Under the pieces are notes generated by a model. The model was not told where the DNA came from and made no database searches. It saw only the letters and a list, made by a program, of their open reading frames with translations. This document shows positions 32,485-41,434 of a DNA stretch of 64,000 bases, piece after piece. Position 1 is the first letter of the stretch, and each line of letters opens with the position of its first letter. Position numbers and translations under genes: made by a program. Source of the stretch: Chloroflexota bacterium (lineage in GTDB: Bacteria > Chloroflexota > Anaerolineae > Caldilineales > Caldilineaceae); assembly GCA_016861025.1 (NCBI GenBank), contig BOKO01000018.1, forward strand, positions 1-64,000. The letters run 5' to 3'.

Positions 32485-33591
32485 TCAAATGATCTCCAAC
32501 GCGTTGCGGTCCGGCAGTTCAGGGAAGCGTTGCGCTGGCAGCGTTTGATACCAGTATGCGACCGAGCAGATGTCATGCTGACCGGGATAGTAGCGCCCTT
32601 CAGAGCGCCACCCAAGCGCCTGAATGGTCACACGCAGGTTGCGCCTGAAGTTGATAGGGTCCATCACATGCCAACGATACATCGCATGTCTATGTTGGGA
32701 GCGGTAAGCGCCGTCAGGGCGCAAAACCTGATGCATCCCCAAATAGGGAGTCGTATAGATCGTGTACTGACCGTCTAAATCAAAATTGTAGGCGCCGCCA
32801 AAGTAATCTTCCGTCCCTGTTCCACAGATGGTCGGATATTCGCCGTCGCCGTCAATGTAGAACTTGATCTCACCTTCCCCCCACCATCCGGCGTTGTTAA
32901 TTGTCCACCCCATCGACGTACCCACATAATGGCCATGCCCCTCCACGCCATCGAGAATGACGTAAGGCTCCAAATAGGGTAACGGGTTGCGCCGTCGAAA
33001 TTGGGCGTGAAAGTAAGCCGCCTGTTCTGGCACATCGGTCAAACAGTAGTTCACTTGATAGAAACAGGCGCCAGCCCGGACGGGATTGCGATTCTCAAGG
33101 GTGAGCTTGGCACGCCGACGAAACGGCATTTCCCAAAAACAGTTGAGCGCACGGTTCGGGTTCACCGCCACCGGAATCGAGTTGATCTGGGTGATCGGGC
33201 CTGCTGTAGGACGATCAGGATTTTGAAAGCTAAACGGCATAGCAAAAAAGTCGGTCAGCGGACACTCCACCGACGGATGCTCCTGGTCATCCCAGTAGAT
33301 CCGAAAGATAAAATCCCGATCCATGATACTGCCGCCAAACCACATACTCTGGATTGCACCGGTTCCTTCGATCTCAGCCAGAACAGCCGTTGCGCCGGGT
33401 TCAACCGTTACATAGGGACGACACTTCCAGCCGCGTCCCAGCTCACGCGCCGGGCCATCTGGAGCAGGATCGGCCATGGCGCCAGCGCCTTTTGCACCGG
33501 TCGGGTTTTCGGCGCTGATCGAACGCGTCTCGGCGTTGCTAAGCCAGGAAAGATTGCCCAAATGCCTCCCCAGGCCATTGAATGTGATCAT
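32485..33591 (-). CDS. GH172 (DUF2961) glycoside hydrolase C
   Basis: A 368-residue GH172 protein with the same architecture as GH172 B, including FRIYWDDQEHPSVECPLTDFFAMPF, LNCFWEMPFRRRAKL, IKFYIDGDGEYPTICGTGTEDYFGGAYNF and MYRWHVMDPINFRRNLRVTIQALGW (given in part). Its ATG overlaps the stop of the OppF-like gene (ATGA), tying the hydrolases to the transporter. B and C look like a tandem duplication with later divergence; retained motifs argue that both are active. Confidence 0.9.
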   Translation of the reverse strand: MITFNGLGRHLGNLSWLSNAETRSISAENPTGAKGAGAMADPAPDGPARELGRGWKCRPYVTVEPGATAVLAEIEGTGAIQSMWFGGSIMDRDFIFRIYWDDQEHPSVECPLTDFFAMPFSFQNPDRPTAGPITQINSIPVAVNPNRALNCFWEMPFRRRAKLTLENRNPVRAGACFYQVNYCLTDVPEQAAYFHAQFRRRNPLPYLEPYVILDGVEGHGHYVGTSMGWTINNAGWWGEGEIKFYIDGDGEYPTICGTGTEDYFGGAYNFDLDGQYTIYTTPYLGMHQVLRPDGAYRSQHRHAMYRWHVMDPINFRRNLRVTIQALGWRSEGRYYPGQHDICSVAYWYQTLPAQRFPELPDRNALEII

Positions 33592-34598
33592 TTCGTCACC
33601 TGTTTCTGTTCCACATCTTCGTAATCAACGGGTTTGAAGCAAAGCACTTCGCGACCATCCTCAGCCGCCACCATTGGTGGTTTCACCTTGCGGCAAATAT
33701 CGCGCACGTAAGGACAGCGTTCTGCAAACTTGCAGCCAACATATCCATATTCCTTAGTCTCCATGTCGGGAAGTCGCACGACCTCGCCCCATTTCTCACC
33801 GATCTTGGCCACTGAATCGAGCAATAGCTCGGTGTAAGGATGCACTGGCTTCTTCAGGACGGCGGCAGACGGACCGGATTCGACGATATTGCCGCGATAC
33901 ATAATGGCGATCCGGTCGCTCACGTAGTAGGCAGTGGAGAGATCATGCGTGATGTATAAAATGGTGACGTTGAACTCATCGCGCAGCTTCTTAAACAGAT
34001 TCACTACATTCATCCGCATCGATGCGTCGATCATGCTGACCGGTTCGTCTGCCACCAGCAGTTCAGGGTGAGGAATCATTGCGCGCGCCACCGAAATACG
34101 CTGGAGCTCGCCCCCAGAAAATTGGTTAGGATAGCGACCGATCACCCGTTCTGCAGACAGTCCCACATTGACCAACGCTTCGTCGACCGCTTTATAGGCG
34201 TCAGCTTTACTCTTCGCACCCAAAATGTTGCGCGCTGTTTCAAACAAATAGCTGTCGACTGTCTTCCGGCTGCTGAAGCTTTCAAATGGATTCTGGAAGA
34301 TCGGCTGTGCACGCCGGCGAAAAATTCGCAGTTGAGATCGACTTAATCGCCCACCCGTGTTCATTCCATCGATGATGATCTCCCCGTGTGTGGGTTGCAC
34401 AAGATGCAAAATCATGCGTGCAAGCGTGGTCTTGCCCGAGCCGGATTCACCCACCAAACTTAGCACCTGCGCCTGCCCTGCTTCGAGTGAAAGACTCAAG
34501 TTCACCCGATCTACAGCCGCGATTTTCGTTGCGCCGATCAGTCCGCCGATGCGATAGATTTTGCTGACGTTGCGAATTTCAAGCGATTTGCCAGTCAT
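33588..34598 (-). CDS. Opp/Dpp-type ABC transporter ATPase (OppF-like)
   Basis: A 336-residue ATPase: Walker A SLVGESGSGKTTLARM, signature SGGELQRISVARAM, Walker B LLVADEPVSMID, and His switch YITHD. The C-terminal oligopeptide-type extension has a Cys pattern (C-KFAERCPYVRDICRKV) that usually binds an iron-sulfur cluster. It pairs with the following OppD-like subunit. Linked by ATGA overlaps on both sides. Confidence 0.93.
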   Translation of the reverse strand: MTGKSLEIRNVSKIYRIGGLIGATKIAAVDRVNLSLSLEAGQAQVLSLVGESGSGKTTLARMILHLVQPTHGEIIIDGMNTGGRLSRSQLRIFRRRAQPIFQNPFESFSSRKTVDSYLFETARNILGAKSKADAYKAVDEALVNVGLSAERVIGRYPNQFSGGELQRISVARAMIPHPELLVADEPVSMIDASMRMNVVNLFKKLRDEFNVTILYITHDLSTAYYVSDRIAIMYRGNIVESGPSAAVLKKPVHPYTELLLDSVAKIGEKWGEVVRLPDMETKEYGYVGCKFAERCPYVRDICRKVKPPMVAAEDGREVLCFKPVDYEDVEQKQVTK

Positions 34599-35608
34599 TT
34601 ACCTGCGTCTCCTCTATGGCTGCTTTCTGTCGTAGTGAGAGCAAGGGAAGGCGCACGTTTCAGGCAGGCCACAAAATGTCCCGGCTCCACCTCGACCAGA
34701 TCTGGCTGCACCTGTCTACAATACGCATCCGCCAGATAACAGCGATCGGCGAAGCGACAGCCGCCTGGCGGATTGAGCAGGCTTGGTGGACGTCCACCGA
34801 TGCCTGCGCGCTGCTGATCGTCGCCCACACGCGGCAAAGAGTTGATCAGCATCTCAGTGTATGGATGTTGTGGGCGTTCAAAGAGTACATCGGTGCGGGC
34901 AATCTCTGCCACCTTGCCTGCATACATAATGACCATGCGATCCGTTATCTGATAATGAACGCCCATATCGTGCGAAACGATGACAAAGGTGTTATGCAAC
35001 TGTTTCTGCAGATTCATCAACATGGTCAAGATTCCACGTTGGACGACCACATCAAGCGCAGTGGTTGGTTCATCCGCCAGAACAAATTTTGGGTGGACGA
35101 ACGTTGCCAGAGCCACGATCACGCGCTGGCGCATGCCGCCGCTAAGCTGATGTGGAAAGGCATTGAGCACCTCGGGCGGCAGTTCCAACTCCTGTAGATA
35201 CGCTGCCATGCGATCCAGAAGCGCCTGTTTGCCCAGAGCGCGCACTTCGGCGCGCAGATAAGAATCCAAAAACTGATCTTTGATACGCACAACCGGGTTC
35301 AGCACACTCATTGAAGCTTGAGGGATGTAGGAGATGTAATCCCACCAGTAACGGTGGATCTCGTGGTTGGGAATGATTTTCTGCTCCCCTAATTCCTCTA
35401 CTTCCAGTTCAATGGAGCCGCTGGCAATGAACATGGGCGGCTCAACATTGCCGTAAATCGCTTTCATCAGGGTAGTCTTGCCGCAGCCTGATTCGCCTGC
35501 GATGCCGAGAATCTCATTGTCGAAAATATCAAAGGCAACGTCTTCGGTGGCCTTAACCGTCCCCTGCACCGTCTGATAATGGGCGCTCAAATGCTTGATG
35601 CGGATCAT
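34595..35608 (-). CDS. Opp/Dpp-type ABC transporter ATPase (OppD-like)
   Basis: A 337-residue ATPase: Walker A GIAGESGCGKTTLMKA, signature HQLSGGMRQRVIVALA, Walker B FVLADEPTTALD, His switch VSHDMGVHYQ, and the C-terminal oligopeptide transporter motif with Cys in CRFADRCYLADAYCRQVQPD. Its insert near residue 75 (EVEELGEQKI) is longer than in typical OppD. Overlaps both neighbours by ATGA. Confidence 0.93.
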   Translation of the reverse strand: MIRIKHLSAHYQTVQGTVKATEDVAFDIFDNEILGIAGESGCGKTTLMKAIYGNVEPPMFIASGSIELEVEELGEQKIIPNHEIHRYWWDYISYIPQASMSVLNPVVRIKDQFLDSYLRAEVRALGKQALLDRMAAYLQELELPPEVLNAFPHQLSGGMRQRVIVALATFVHPKFVLADEPTTALDVVVQRGILTMLMNLQKQLHNTFVIVSHDMGVHYQITDRMVIMYAGKVAEIARTDVLFERPQHPYTEMLINSLPRVGDDQQRAGIGGRPPSLLNPPGGCRFADRCYLADAYCRQVQPDLVEVEPGHFVACLKRAPSLALTTTESSHRGDAGK

Positions 35609-36432
35609 TGCCGACCTCTCCTCGTTGCAAAGTAGTCAGACCATCCGGTTGAGACCAAAAACAGGCCAATGAACAAGAGCATGATGGACAAGATGGGAGA
35701 CAAAATCCAGAACCACTGCTCCAGGAGAAGCGCCTGGTGCTGCATGGCCCAATAGATCATGGTGCCGAGAGTCGCCTCCTTCAAACTGGAGAGACCGATG
35801 ATGGCGAGACCGGACTCAGCAGCAATTGCCACCAAGATCGTGTTGACGAAATTCGCTAACGCCCACCCAAGCATAAATGGCAGAATCTCCAATATCAGAA
35901 TCTTGGCTGTACTTTCGCCTGATGCCTGAGCTACGTTGATGAATTCGCGTTCGCGCAGGCTGAGCGCCATGGCACGCGCCTGCCGCCCGGGCCACGGCCA
36001 ATTAAAGATCACCAGCACCATGGCAATGATCACCAGCGAGGCGTTTCCTCCAAGTAAAGCTGAGATCAGAATCAGAATGGGCAAAGAGGGTACAGCGATC
36101 ACCACATCCATGCACAGCGTCAGTACGCGATCCAGGAAACCACCGACAAACCCAGCCAGCATCCCAACAAGCACACCAATTGCAGTGGCAAGTGCAGCGA
36201 CCGACAGGCCAATCCACAACGAATTGCGGATCGACCACGTCAATAACCAGAAAATATCTTGCCCAAGGTTGTTGGTTCCCATCAAATGAAGGGAACTGGG
36301 TGGCTTGTTACGAAAATAAGTATTCCAGGCCGTAGGGTCTTCCGGTGCAAACAGTGGCGCAATGACCCCTAGAACCAGGAAAACGCCTACAATCACCAGG
36401 CCAACCACGAGTCTTGGTTTGACGAGACGCAC
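35605..36432 (-). CDS. Opp/Dpp-type ABC permease (DppC-like)
   Basis: A 275-residue membrane subunit with an N-terminal helix, the LMGTNNLGQDIFWLLTWSIRNSLWIGL entry (given in part) typical of DppC, and about five further helices. The EAA loop region is REREFINVAQASGESTAKILILEILP. Forms the translocation pore with the DppB-like subunit. Confidence 0.92.
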   Translation of the reverse strand: MRLVKPRLVVGLVIVGVFLVLGVIAPLFAPEDPTAWNTYFRNKPPSSLHLMGTNNLGQDIFWLLTWSIRNSLWIGLSVAALATAIGVLVGMLAGFVGGFLDRVLTLCMDVVIAVPSLPILILISALLGGNASLVIIAMVLVIFNWPWPGRQARAMALSLREREFINVAQASGESTAKILILEILPFMLGWALANFVNTILVAIAAESGLAIIGLSSLKEATLGTMIYWAMQHQALLLEQWFWILSPILSIMLLFIGLFLVSTGWSDYFATRRGRQ

Positions 36433-36474
36433 AATTCACCCCGCAATTTACAAGCAGTTAAGTAGCGAAAACTT

Positions 36475-37473
36475 TTAATTGTACCGAATGCGCGGGTCGA
36501 TAAACGGATACAAAATGTCCAGCACGAGCGTCGCCGTCGCCACTGCAACGATCGAGAGGCTGATGGCGCCCACCATGAGATTGTAATCCGAGCCCAAGAT
36601 CGCCTTGTAGATCAGGCTGCCCATACCCGGATACCCGAAGAGGATCTCAGTAATCAATGAGCCACCGAAAACGCCGCCGATGCTTAACGCCAACACCGTA
36701 ATCTGGGGCAATATCGCAGTGCGTGCGACGTAGCGAATCATTACCTTGTTGTCGTTGGCGCCGCGATAGCGTGCAAACTGAACAAAGTCTTCTTCTTTTG
36801 TGTCGATTGCGAGCGCCTTCATGCTGATGATCCACCAGCCAAGGCTGACGATGACGATGGACATTAAAGGTAAAAAGGAGTTATAGGCAACGCTCACCAT
36901 CCATTGCCATGTGCCTGGTGCACCACTGACTTGAAAAACAAAAGGAAAAACCGGCCAAACGTACGCAAAAAGGATGACCAGCAGCAACGCCAGGATATAG
37001 TAAGGAATTGGATAGACGAGCATAGCAGTCGTCTCAATTGCTTTCGAGGCAATGCTCTTGTTGTGGTAGCCGGCCAACAACCCGATGAAGTTGCCTAGCG
37101 TCCAGCTGATCGCCAACGCTGTCAACATTAGCCCCAACGACCAGGGAAGCGCTCTGCCGATCAACATGCTGACCGGCGTAGGATAATAAGAAAGCGATGG
37201 ACCAAAATCACGGGTTAGTAAAACACGAGTCAGAAAAGCGGAGTATTGTTCCCAAAGCGTTCCTTCCAGTCCGAAAAGCTCTGTCAGAGTTTGTCGCATC
37301 GACGCCACCAACTTCGGGTCCATGTTTGTACCCTGAGACATCATCTTGCCCAACATAGCATCGACAGGATTGCCAGGCACAAACCGTGGGACAAAGAAGA
37401 CGATTGTGACGCCGATCCATACGACGAGCAGATAGACAATGATGCGAGTCGCTAAAAATCGGATAACATGCAT
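36475..37473 (-). CDS. Opp/Dpp-type ABC permease (DppB-like)
   Basis: A 332-residue membrane subunit: N-terminal RFLATRIIVYLLVVWIGVTIVFF with the RFVPGNPVDAMLG motif of DppB, six predicted helices and the coupling loop TKEEDFVQFARYRGANDNKVM. I start at ATG 37473 (MHVIRF) after AAGGAG with good spacing; the frame continues 30 bases upstream without support. Confidence 0.92.
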   Translation of the reverse strand: MHVIRFLATRIIVYLLVVWIGVTIVFFVPRFVPGNPVDAMLGKMMSQGTNMDPKLVASMRQTLTELFGLEGTLWEQYSAFLTRVLLTRDFGPSLSYYPTPVSMLIGRALPWSLGLMLTALAISWTLGNFIGLLAGYHNKSIASKAIETTAMLVYPIPYYILALLLVILFAYVWPVFPFVFQVSGAPGTWQWMVSVAYNSFLPLMSIVIVSLGWWIISMKALAIDTKEEDFVQFARYRGANDNKVMIRYVARTAILPQITVLALSIGGVFGGSLITEILFGYPGMGSLIYKAILGSDYNLMVGAISLSIVAVATATLVLDILYPFIDPRIRYN

Positions 37474-37642
37474 TCTTGTGTACTCCTTGCCTCCTGATGC
37501 CAAGATGACTGACTGTGCGGAGTTCGAGCGTGTATTTCAGCAAAACAAGAACCAGGACGGACTTGTTGGCGCTGCCTGATTGGTTGATCTGCACTAAGCG
37601 CAAATCAACCAATCAGAACAGCTGGTGGTTCAACAGTTTCTT

Positions 37643-39571
37643 CTATTGCTTGGGTTCGATCTGGGAGACGATGAACTTGAAGTTAGACCACCACCACCAC
37701 GGCCCTTCGTAGTAGTTGTCTGCAGTCGGGTAGTTGGTGAAGTACGTCTCGTTGACCGGTACAAACTTGGAGGTGCCAAACATGGGAATCCAGTGCATCT
37801 CCAACGCCATCTGCATCAGCAAGTCCTTGCTCAATTCAACATTCCTGGGATCATCCGAGGTCACCTTTTCCAGCTCGTCGAGAATGGCCGCGATCTTGTC
37901 GCTTTTGTGGCGATGTTGGTTGCCTGGCGCTGGCGTCCCTGTGTCTACAATGAATTTCTGATGCCAGAAGCTCACATTCGGGTAGATATCCGGCCCGATG
38001 GCGCACCCAGGCCAATAGGAGCCAGCCTGGTATTCGCCTGTCGAGCTGGCATTCCAGAATGAGCCTGCGGTCATCGTATTGACCGTTGCATCGATGCCAA
38101 ACTTGCTCCAGGAATCAGCGACGGCAAAAGCCAGACGTCCGGACTGCACCTCGAAGTCCACCGGAGCGTTGATGGCGATTTTCCACGGCGTGCCATCTGG
38201 CAGCAACCACTTGCCATTGGCGTCACGGGTGAATCCGATGCTTTCCAAGAGCTTGGCAGCCTGCTCTACATCATACTTCCACCAGCCGACGCCAAAGAGG
38301 TCGATCAACTCTGCTTCACTGGTGGGCAAATCACCGCCAACGCCCTGCTCGTTAAAGATTTTCGCCATATCGACGGCGAAGTTCGGATCAAAGGGTTTGT
38401 AGCCGTCCGGCAGTTCCATAGCCAGCAAACGCTCGACCAGCGGCTTGTGATAGGTGTTCTGCACAGCCGCAACCGGCGGAACACCTAACGGCGAAACACG
38501 CAACATGCCGGCAAAGGTGCCCAGCGAAACATTCTTGATGTCGGTCGCCAGCGCCAACGCCCAGCGCGTTTGCCATTGATCGTAGGGGAATTGTGAATTG
38601 TTGAACGCAATACCGCGTTCGCACGGATCGTCGAAATCAGCATAGGGGAAACCTGCGTGCCAGGCGCGCACTTGAGGAGCCCTGTTTGTCAACACCTGCA
38701 TTGACTCCGGCGTGATATCTTGGAGAATGTCGACATCATTGTTGATCATCGCCAAAATGCGCTTCTCTTCGGTGCCGACGAAATTCCACAAAAGATATTT
38801 AGGACCCGGCTTCCCCTTGATCATGCCAACACTGGTGCGCTGCCAATCATCGCGCAGCTCCCAAAGCGTCCAATTGCCGTTCGGATCGTGCTTGCTGTAT
38901 TTGTACTGTGCAATGCAGACGGGTGGGAATGCAGCAAAAGTGGTGGGATCTTCTTTCTCCCAGACATGCTTGGGCACCGGCCAGAAACGCGTGGCGTCCC
39001 AGATTGTCGCACCCAGGTCTTTAGAGAAGCGCGGCTGCGGACGCGTGGTGTCTACAATCACCGTATACTTGTCGACTGCGCGCACATCTTTGAGATAATC
39101 GACGGACCAGCCGTGAATGGGCAGTTTGTCGTTTGTAAGACCCAATTGCAGCGTATATACGACATCATCCGCTGTGAATTCTACGCCATCATCCCAATAA
39201 ATGCCTTCCCGCAGCTTGATCTCAAAGCTCGTATACTCATCGTTGAGTGGCTTTGGCATTTCGGCTGCCAGTGCGGGATACTGCTCGCCAGTCGTAGTGT
39301 CAATCTCCCACAGATTATCCAGGCAGACTTCATGATAGCCGCGCCCCATATCCACACCTGGTGCATAGGGATTGAAGAAATCCGGGCGCTCCAGAGTGCC
39401 TCCCAGATTATCCAGAATCAAAGTCTCATTGCGAGGCGTGCCAACAAACGTCATTGCACCAGCCGCCGGCGCAGCGCTGCCGCTGTCAGCAGCTGGCGCC
39501 TCGGCTGTGGCGCAAGCACTCAACACCATGGCGAAGATAAACACCAACGCCACTAAAAGTTGTTTTCTCAT
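37643..39571 (-). CDS. family 5 extracellular solute-binding lipoprotein
   Basis: A 642-residue SBP_bac_5 protein. A lipoprotein signal ends at MVLSAC (Cys19), followed by an Ala/Pro/Ser-rich linker. The mature part has family features such as the EIKLREGIYWDDGVEFTADDVVYTL segment (given in part). These proteins capture oligopeptides or oligosaccharides for Opp-type importers. With three GH172 enzymes downstream, an oligofuranoside (fructose or D-arabinose based) is the likely ligand; this is inferred from context. AAAGGAGAGG precedes the ATG. A gap of 169 bases separates it from dppB. Confidence 0.92.
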   Translation of the reverse strand: MRKQLLVALVFIFAMVLSACATAEAPAADSGSAAPAAGAMTFVGTPRNETLILDNLGGTLERPDFFNPYAPGVDMGRGYHEVCLDNLWEIDTTTGEQYPALAAEMPKPLNDEYTSFEIKLREGIYWDDGVEFTADDVVYTLQLGLTNDKLPIHGWSVDYLKDVRAVDKYTVIVDTTRPQPRFSKDLGATIWDATRFWPVPKHVWEKEDPTTFAAFPPVCIAQYKYSKHDPNGNWTLWELRDDWQRTSVGMIKGKPGPKYLLWNFVGTEEKRILAMINNDVDILQDITPESMQVLTNRAPQVRAWHAGFPYADFDDPCERGIAFNNSQFPYDQWQTRWALALATDIKNVSLGTFAGMLRVSPLGVPPVAAVQNTYHKPLVERLLAMELPDGYKPFDPNFAVDMAKIFNEQGVGGDLPTSEAELIDLFGVGWWKYDVEQAAKLLESIGFTRDANGKWLLPDGTPWKIAINAPVDFEVQSGRLAFAVADSWSKFGIDATVNTMTAGSFWNASSTGEYQAGSYWPGCAIGPDIYPNVSFWHQKFIVDTGTPAPGNQHRHKSDKIAAILDELEKVTSDDPRNVELSKDLLMQMALEMHWIPMFGTSKFVPVNETYFTNYPTADNYYEGPWWWWSNFKFIVSQIEPKQ

Positions 39572-39894
39572 GGTCGATCCTCTCCTTTAATTCAGACAAA
39601 AAGTTGTGGCTAGATGCAATCGGACATGCGTAACCAGAATCAGTTGTCACCCGGCGCGTCTGCCTTACGTCACCCACCGGGGCGCCATCAACATCAGCCT
39701 GAGCCAAGCGTGGCTGGCGTCCCTGGTCGATGTTTAGGCAGACTATCATCGCCTACTCTGACACCTCCTTTCACCGTCAAAATATCTACTCTGAATCGGG
39801 GTTCCTGTCAGGGGGCATCAACATCAGTGGTCGAAAAACAGGGCGCCACCTGACAATCAGTAGAAGCATAGCTGCTCGCAAACCGACATGAATC
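39572..39894. other. gene-free region between lacI and the ABC operon
   Basis: About 320 bases. The segment GCATCAACATCAG occurs near 39816, with a related GCCATCAACATCAG near 39683. I found no convincing promoter or CG-centred palindrome here, and open frames on both strands have no ribosome-binding site or known product. It may contain the control region of the transporter operon. Confidence 0.35.
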
Positions 39895-40980
39895 TCAGTC
39901 GTCGTCCCAGCGATGCTCTTCGGAAATTGATGAACCAACGACATGACCAATGTGGGTGTCAGCTCTTTGTTTAGCCTGGCGCATGCCGCATGAGTGACGA
40001 ATCACCAGCTGAGCGGGCAACACAACCTCCCGCGGCGGCCCGGTATAGACGCCCAGGATACGCTCAATCAACATCTGGGTGACCTGCTTCCCCATCTCCC
40101 ATTCAGGCTGGCGCACAACTGTCATGAAAGGATGCAACTCCGATCCAAGACCAAAATCATCGATGCAAACCAGCGCAACATCTTCCGGCACGCGCAGGTT
40201 GGCTTCGCGCAGCGCATGTGCGGCGCCAACAGCGATCCGAGGGCCGAAAGCAAATATTGCGTCTGGGAGCGTTCTATCGATAAGCTGGCGCGTCATGTTG
40301 TATCCGTCACGCGTTCGCCAACCTTCCAACATGATCAGTTCTTCGTCGGCGTCAAGGCCAGCATCCGATAAGGCTTTCTGGTATCCAGCCAGTCGATCCG
40401 CTCCTTGAAACGAAGGCATCGACGGCCCCAACGCTGCAATTCGACGGTGCCCGAGCTCAATCAAATGCCTGATTAACTCTGCTGTAGCCTGTTTCGTATC
40501 ACAACGCACTAAATCATACGGGTACCCTGGTTGTGGATTCAACACTCGCACCGCCGGTATATTCCGTCGCTCTAACAACGACGCATATTCCTCTGAAGAA
40601 AACACGTGCTGAATCACAAGGCCGTCGATCTTCCGCTCTATCAGCATCTGCATATAGCTTTTTTCACGCTCGATGCTCTTCCACGGATGGGAACTGCAGA
40701 TGACCAGATTAAAGCCCTGCGCCTGCGCTGCATCTTCAACACCTGTAGCCAGATTAGCAAAAAATGGGTTGACGATATCGTAGATCAACAATCCGATGGT
40801 CTTTGTCGGTCGCCCGCGCATCGAGCGGGCCAACACATTTGGAACATAATCAAGCTCGCGCACGGCGCGCTCTACTCGCTCGCGTACGTCAGCGCTCGTG
40901 TATCCCTCCCCACGGATAACGCGCGATGCCGTACTGACGCCAACACCGGCGCGCCGAGCAACATCCTTGAGCGTCGCCAT
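39895..40980 (-). CDS. LacI-family transcriptional regulator (GH172/Opp cluster)
   Basis: A 361-residue repressor. The N-terminal helix-turn-helix is ATLKDVARRAGVGVSTASRVI (given in part) with the hinge helix NVLARSMRGRPTKTIGLLI. The periplasmic-binding-protein-like domain has GLLIYDIVNPFFANLATGVED, a VRVLNPQPGYPYDLVRCDT linker, and VALVCIDDFGLGSELHPFMTVVRQPEWEMGK in its second lobe (given in part). The ligand is probably a sugar released by the adjacent enzymes. AAGGAG precedes the ATG. A perfect CG-centred palindrome overlaps its promoter. Confidence 0.93.
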   Translation of the reverse strand: MATLKDVARRAGVGVSTASRVIRGEGYTSADVRERVERAVRELDYVPNVLARSMRGRPTKTIGLLIYDIVNPFFANLATGVEDAAQAQGFNLVICSSHPWKSIEREKSYMQMLIERKIDGLVIQHVFSSEEYASLLERRNIPAVRVLNPQPGYPYDLVRCDTKQATAELIRHLIELGHRRIAALGPSMPSFQGADRLAGYQKALSDAGLDADEELIMLEGWRTRDGYNMTRQLIDRTLPDAIFAFGPRIAVGAAHALREANLRVPEDVALVCIDDFGLGSELHPFMTVVRQPEWEMGKQVTQMLIERILGVYTGPPREVVLPAQLVIRHSCGMRQAKQRADTHIGHVVGSSISEEHRWDDD

Positions 40981-41042
40981 CCCGGCTCCTTGTCAACAAA
41001 ATGGTTAGATTGATACAAATCTGTAAGCGAATATATGAGTTG

Positions 41043-41056
41043 TGGCAACGTTGCCA
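41043..41056. promoter_or_regulatory. LacI-family operator, perfect palindrome
   Basis: TGGCAACGTTGCCA is a perfect 14-base palindrome with central CG, the form bound by LacI-family repressors. It begins right after the -10 box of the adjacent lacI promoter, so binding would block transcription start. Confidence 0.75.
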
Positions 41057-41084
41057 TAGTAACATCATTGCTGAGATTTGTCAA
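41056..41084 (-). promoter_or_regulatory. promoter of the GH172-cluster lacI
   Basis: On the minus strand TTGACA (41084-41079), a 17-base spacer and TACTAT (41061-41056) form a consensus-like promoter, 76 bases upstream of the lacI start, overlapped by the operator palindrome. Confidence 0.75.
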
Positions 41085-41434
41085 TGACCAAATTTGATCC
41101 CTTTACGCAACACGCACTATGCAACATTGTGCTCATAAAATGTCAACCTAGAAATCAGTAAGCGTTATATCTGTACAATCAGTATGTCGATGGTGCAGGG
41201 AATGTGGCGATTGCGGGCACAAATGGCTATAGTTCAGGCGGCGCTATCGACACGAACGGCGTATCAGCCTCTTCGGTGAATCTGTATCATTTGTATGCGC
41301 AGAATCGAATCTGGCATCAGTCCGCTGGTTACAATATTTTACAGGGTTCCAGAAGTCGAGCCTGATACCAGAGCACTGGCGGTGCAACGGATCAGATCAG
41401 TTCAAGTGACTATGGCGACAGAGGAGGCTCGGCT
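41085..41434. other. gene remnant region upstream of the GH3 pseudogene
   Basis: From about 41180 to 41368 the plus strand has an open frame without a start codon reading like protein (AIAGTNGYSSGGAIDTNG, then NLYHLYAQNRIWHQSAGYN), ending at TGA. I cannot assign it. It may be the tail of a lost gene brought together with the GH3 remnant by deletion. No ribosome-binding site or complete ORF is visible. Confidence 0.35.

Noticed and set aside
39486..39749. 87-codon minus-strand ORF before the binding protein
   Set aside because: Overlaps the lipoprotein signal region in another frame and shows no domain or ribosome-binding site.
39655..39858. Pair of GGCGCC-containing sites with nearby ATCAACATCAG as LacI operators
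   Set aside because: The palindromes are only six bases, and the wider sequence is not symmetrical.
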